This document shows, one piece after another, positions 7,242-8,915 of a stretch of 8,915 bases of DNA. Made by a program: the position numbers and the translations under genes. Position 1 is the first letter of the stretch; each line of letters opens with the position of its first letter. This DNA is from JBKHDT01 sp049974825. Its GTDB lineage: Bacteria; Pseudomonadota; Gammaproteobacteria; Halothiobacillales; Halothiobacillaceae. Location of the stretch: assembly GCA_049974825.1 (NCBI GenBank), contig JBNGDJ010000097.1, positions 1-8,915 on the forward strand. Direction: 5' to 3'. Under the pieces are notes generated by a model, which was not told where the DNA came from, searched no databases, and saw only the letters and a program-made list of their open reading frames with translations.

Positions 7242-7270
7242 TCGACCAGACCAACAGCATGACTTCGCGC

Positions 7271-7393
7271 CTACAAAAAACCCGGCTCAGGGCCGGGTGG
7301 TATTCGGTGGGTGTGCGTCAGGCGTCGGCTCAGGGTGACGCGATCCACGCCGATGATGGTGGAGAGCTGGCGCAGGCTCATGAACTCAGCCAT
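7271..7393 (-). CDS. Miniature helix-turn-helix protein, 40 residues
   Basis: The predicted product is basically one DNA-binding helix-turn-helix (LRQLSTIIGVDRVTLSRRL, about residues 7-25) with a short proline-rich tail. It resembles the N-terminus of the Nu1-like protein encoded just upstream (MRTLSELLEIDRDAIRRRL), suggesting a duplicated or truncated relative. The ATG at 7393 overlaps the upstream stop codon region by 8 bases; a second in-frame ATG (MSLRQL) lies four codons on. The last codons run through a terminator hairpin and its T-run, with the TAG stop at 7271-7273 just beyond. It could be a small regulator or excisionase-like protein, or a non-functional remnant. Confidence 0.5.
   Translation of the reverse strand: MAEFMSLRQLSTIIGVDRVTLSRRLTHTHRIPPGPEPGFL
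7275..7298 (-). terminator. Rho-independent terminator ending the minus-strand gene set
   Basis: On the minus strand a 6-bp stem CCCGGC/GCCGGG (7281-7286 with 7292-7297, plus one A-T pair) with a 5-base loop is followed by six T (7275-7280). It lies within the last codons of the 40-residue HTH gene and would stop transcription before the tRNA. Confidence 0.85.
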
Positions 7394-7862
7394 CGGCGGC
7401 CTCCAGGTCAGCGAGGCCGGATAACCGCGCCTTGAATGCCTCCAGCTCGCCGGCAAGGCTCTGCTCGACGGCTCTCACAGCTTCCGGTGGCAGACCGGCA
7501 GCGGTCAGTCGGTCGGGCAAGGTGCCCAGGGTCTCGGTGACGACTTCGACGGCGCGGCGGATGATGGCGTTCACCTCGCTGGCCGGTATCAGCTCGCGGT
7601 CGAGGTCAGCCAGGGCGCGGCGCTTGGCCTCTGCGTCATACCATGCCTTGCGGTCTGGTGGGTCCATCGCCTCGGGGCAGGCGGGGGCCGGCCGTGTGCT
7701 GAAAATCGCTTCCAGCAATTCGGGCCGGAACCGATAAGCCGGGTAGCCGTTCAGTTCGGCATCCGGTTGATACCCTGCCAGTCGCAACCGCCGGCGTATC
7801 GCATCACGGTCGATTTCCAGCAGTTCGGATAGCGTCCGCATGGAAACGGGTTGGTCTTTCAT
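7386..7862 (-). CDS. Phage terminase small subunit, Nu1-like
   Basis: The 158-residue protein has an N-terminal helix-turn-helix (about 8-27) like that of lambda Nu1, followed by RFRPELLEAIF, as in winged-helix DNA-packaging proteins. Its C-terminal half is a long, charged helical region starting at W74 (WYDAEAKRRALADLDRELIPASEV, broken here for length: WYDAEAKRR then LDRELIPASEV), with LGTLPDRL at 112-119. This arrangement is that of the Nu1/DUF1441 small terminase group. Such proteins recognise cos or pac DNA and recruit the large, ATP-driving subunit. No large subunit follows; the next gene is a tiny HTH and then the tRNA. The ATG at 7862 has GGAGG ten bases upstream. It could act in a satellite to redirect a helper phage's packaging motor, or be a prophage relic. 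The family call is by pattern, not by alignment. Confidence 0.7.
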   Translation of the reverse strand: MKDQPVSMRTLSELLEIDRDAIRRRLRLAGYQPDAELNGYPAYRFRPELLEAIFSTRPAPACPEAMDPPDRKAWYDAEAKRRALADLDRELIPASEVNAIIRRAVEVVTETLGTLPDRLTAAGLPPEAVRAVEQSLAGELEAFKARLSGLADLEAADG

Positions 7863-7956
7863 GTTGTTCGTGCCTCCAGCATGGCGGTGGTGGGCATTGC
7901 AGCCCGAAAAATTCTGGAATCGTGCGCTCTGCGTCCTGCCCCCACTTCAGGAACCC
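7863..7956 (-). other. Spacer before the terminase gene, possible cos-like region
   Basis: This 94-base stretch is the only real gap among the minus-strand genes. Next to its upstream edge is a GC palindrome, CCCC-TAT-GGGG (7954-7964), and a G/C run (GGGGCCCCCC at 7961-7970); within the spacer is an AT-rich patch (AAAAATT, 7909-7915). In lambda the cos site lies upstream of Nu1, so this is the place to look for a packaging site, but no cos consensus can be claimed. Confidence 0.2.
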
Positions 7957-8220
7957 CTATGGGGCCCCCCGCGATTTCGCGCCAGCAGGTAGGCCACTGA
8001 TAACCTCAAATCCCCGCCGGCGGTGATGCGCCTCGCAGTCGCGGTGCATCCGCAAGCGATAATCCGCAACAGCCTGCTCCAACCACTGTTTGAACAGATC
8101 AGCGGCGGCATCCGTTCCGTATGCCTCTGTCCAAGTCAGCAGCGACTCCCCGCCATCATCATCCAAAATCATCAGTTGCCGGGTCGCATCATCGCTGGCG
8201 TAAAACTCAAATTGCTTCAT
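7957..8220 (-). CDS. Hypothetical protein, 87 residues
   Basis: I do not recognise this protein. It is acidic at the start (ASDDATRQLMILDDDGGES, about 8-26), followed by a probable helix (AADLFKQWLEQAVADYRLRM) and a basic stretch with paired histidines (HRDCEAHHRRRG). There is no membrane segment or signal peptide. The ATG at 8220 overlaps the stop of the upstream gene (ATGA) and has GGAGG nine bases before it, a strong sign of translational coupling. The position between a Cys-rich protein and a small terminase suggests an accessory function of the mobile element, but no role can be given. Confidence 0.75.
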   Translation of the reverse strand: MKQFEFYASDDATRQLMILDDDGGESLLTWTEAYGTDAAADLFKQWLEQAVADYRLRMHRDCEAHHRRRGFEVISGLPAGAKSRGAP

Positions 8221-8711
8221 AGGGTCAGCCCTCCCTGAAAATGCCGGCATCGCCTCCACAGATCGGCCACCACCATCCCGATACCGGCGCGGGGGTTGCG
8301 GCATCGATCCCCACGCAGCCAGCGGCAATCCCTGCAGCGAGCCATACCATCATCGGCGGGGCTGCCTTGTTGCCACCAGGGCGGTGCATCCGCAGGGTTC
8401 CAGGTGGGCCGGTCGGTTTTCTGCTGGTGCAGATACTTGGCGAAAATATCCACGGCCTGCTGATCCAAGTCGGGCGGCCGGCCTGCTGGGTCGGAATCCA
8501 AAAATTCAGCCAGTTCCGCAGGCTGGGTCAGCAGCCCACGACAGGCTTTTTTGAGGTCATAAGGGGCCGATTTTTTTTCGATTGTGTGTCGGGGGGGTAC
8601 TGTCAAAACCGACAAAACCTCTTTTTTGGGGGTTTCGTCAGTTTTGGCAGTGGGGGGGTGGGCCACATTCTGATTTTTTTTCAGTTCCGATAGCAGGGCG
8701 GCATAGCTCAT
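8217..8711 (-). CDS. Hypothetical protein with Cys-rich C-terminus, 164 residues
   Basis: An unknown protein with two parts. The N-terminal 50 residues are polar and probably disordered (many K, P and T) and are encoded across long homopolymer runs. The C-terminal part has C126-x2-C129-x7-C137-x17-C155 (RCRDCRWLRGDRCRNP, then LWRRCRHF), a likely zinc-binding fold as in small proteins next to replication genes of mobile elements. The region around 62-97 (PAELAEFLDSDPAG...AVDIFAKYL) looks helical. I chose the ATG at 8711: GGAGG precedes it by eight bases and the upstream reading frame ends in an overlapping TGATG. A longer frame to 8822 is open but lacks support. Its 3' end overlaps the next gene by four bases. 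Confidence 0.8.
   Translation of the reverse strand: MSYAALLSELKKNQNVAHPPTAKTDETPKKEVLSVLTVPPRHTIEKKSAPYDLKKACRGLLTQPAELAEFLDSDPAGRPPDLDQQAVDIFAKYLHQQKTDRPTWNPADAPPWWQQGSPADDGMARCRDCRWLRGDRCRNPRAGIGMVVADLWRRCRHFQGGLTL
8604..8646 (-). promoter_or_regulatory. Long hairpin inside the Cys-rich protein mRNA
   Basis: Bases 8604-8619 pair with 8631-8646 over 16 positions, with an 11-base loop. On the plus strand two pairs are mismatches (C-A at 8610/8640 and A-C at 8614/8636). On the minus strand, which is the mRNA, both become G-U pairs, so the RNA stem is unbroken. It starts about 65 bases downstream of the start codon. Function unknown. Confidence 0.55.
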
Positions 8712-8848
8712 CAGGCAGCCCTCCCGGTCGTCTCGACTGCCGTTGCAGCCGGATTGATCTGATAGCCAACCGTGGGCCGGCCGCCTTTCTCGGTGGGGCC
8801 GTAGGGGTCGGGTCGAATCCATCCATGTTCTGCTAGGTCCTGTTCACA
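8711..8848 (-). pseudogene. C-terminal remnant of a DUF3987-type primase/helicase
   Basis: A minus-strand frame of 45 sense codons ends at the TGA at 8711-8713, overlapping the next ATG (TGATG). It reads EQDLAEHGWIRPD, then GGRPTVGYQINP, then a short tail. A helix ending in GW-[IL]-R followed by GGRP...Y.[IV]NP is the usual end of DUF3987/YfjI-like primase-helicase proteins of prophages and satellites, typically several hundred residues long. Here the frame meets a TAG at 8849-8851 and contains no start codon. The next 65 bases upstream carry no matching sequence in any minus frame. The gene is therefore broken at about 8840-8850 by a deletion, insertion or frameshift, unless there is a sequence error. 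The family call rests on this short tail only. Confidence 0.5.
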
Positions 8849-8915
8849 CTATTGAGTGTATCGACGATGAGCGCGAAATGGATGAAGAAGGTGAAAACCA
8901 CATCGAGCTTGTCGA
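8849..8915. other. Right edge, different composition, unidentified
   Basis: The last 67 bases are clearly lower in GC than the preceding DNA. A plus-strand frame reads through them as an acidic peptide (CIDDEREMDEEGENHIELV), and another plus frame opens with ATG at 8867 (MSAKWMKKVKT). Both run off the window, so neither can be called. The change in composition coincides with the break in the primase-like gene. Confidence 0.3.

Larger units (their letters stand above)
7166..8915. mobile_element. Left part of a tRNA-integrated element, probably phage-related
   Basis: From the tRNA-Pro 3' end to the window edge, all the recognised genes read on the minus strand, are small and overlap. They include a phage-type terminase small subunit and a primase/helicase-like remnant. 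An 11-base tandem repeat lies between the tRNA and the genes. Integrative elements often use tRNA 3' ends as attachment sites, so this end probably corresponds to one att site; the second copy of the tRNA end and the integrase must lie to the right, outside the window. No capsid, portal, tail or large terminase gene is present here. A phage satellite or a decayed prophage are both possible. Confidence 0.55.

Noticed and set aside
6958..7260. Minus-strand open frames across tRNA-Pro (also 7041-7241)
   Set aside because: They are antisense to a complete tRNA and its promoter.
8241..8693. Plus-strand open frames in the accessory region (8241-8693, 8582-8836)
   Set aside because: They oppose a minus-strand gene with good ribosome binding site and coupled neighbours.
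8711..8822. N-terminal extension of the Cys-rich protein to 8822
   Set aside because: It overlaps the conserved-looking primase tail in another frame, and the ATG at 8711 has a strong ribosome binding site.

Overview
The window looks like chromosomal DNA of a GC-rich Gammaproteobacterium. The methionine synthase follows the Escherichia coli MetH layout almost motif for motif, and the neighbouring gene is a typical proteobacterial cyclic-di-GMP enzyme. I cannot name the genus. Two parts can be told apart: an ordinary core region (about 1-7165) and the beginning of an integrated element to the right of a tRNA-Pro gene (about 7166-8915).

Core region. A cluster of short palindromes (1-174) lies beyond the 3' end of metH (286-3984, minus strand; cobalamin-dependent methionine synthase, complete). 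A 564-base divergent intergenic region (3985-4548) holds a probable metH promoter and leader, an odd-length palindrome, and the first copy (A) of a hairpin-rich repeat element. A membrane-bound CHASE-PAS-PAS-GGDEF diguanylate cyclase follows (4549-6672, plus strand). Two more copies of the repeat element (B and C, head to tail) fill the space between it and tRNA-Pro(GGG) (7089-7165), which has its own promoter and a downstream terminator.

Accessory region. Everything to the right of the tRNA reads on the minus strand towards it, as a tightly packed set of small genes. Listed from the right edge, these are: the C-terminal remnant of what looks like a DUF3987-type primase/helicase; a 164-residue protein with a Cys-rich C-terminus; an 87-residue unknown protein; a Nu1-like phage terminase small subunit; and a 40-residue helix-turn-helix protein whose last codons lie inside a terminator. 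Start and stop codons overlap at three of the junctions (TGATG, ATGA and an 8-base overlap), which points to one transcript. There is no large terminase or structural gene here. A lone small terminase next to a tRNA and a replication-type gene suggests a phage satellite or a related mobile island; this is inference, because the integrase and the far end lie outside the window.

The most unusual signals are: (1) the three copies of the hairpin element, whose stems differ by compensating base changes and whose best copy has imperfect terminal inverted repeats; (2) a 16-base-pair hairpin, fully paired on the coding strand only if G-U pairs are counted, in a cluster of homopolymer runs inside the Cys-rich protein gene; (3) the lone terminase small subunit and its miniature HTH partner beside the tRNA; and (4) the broken primase-like gene at the right edge.
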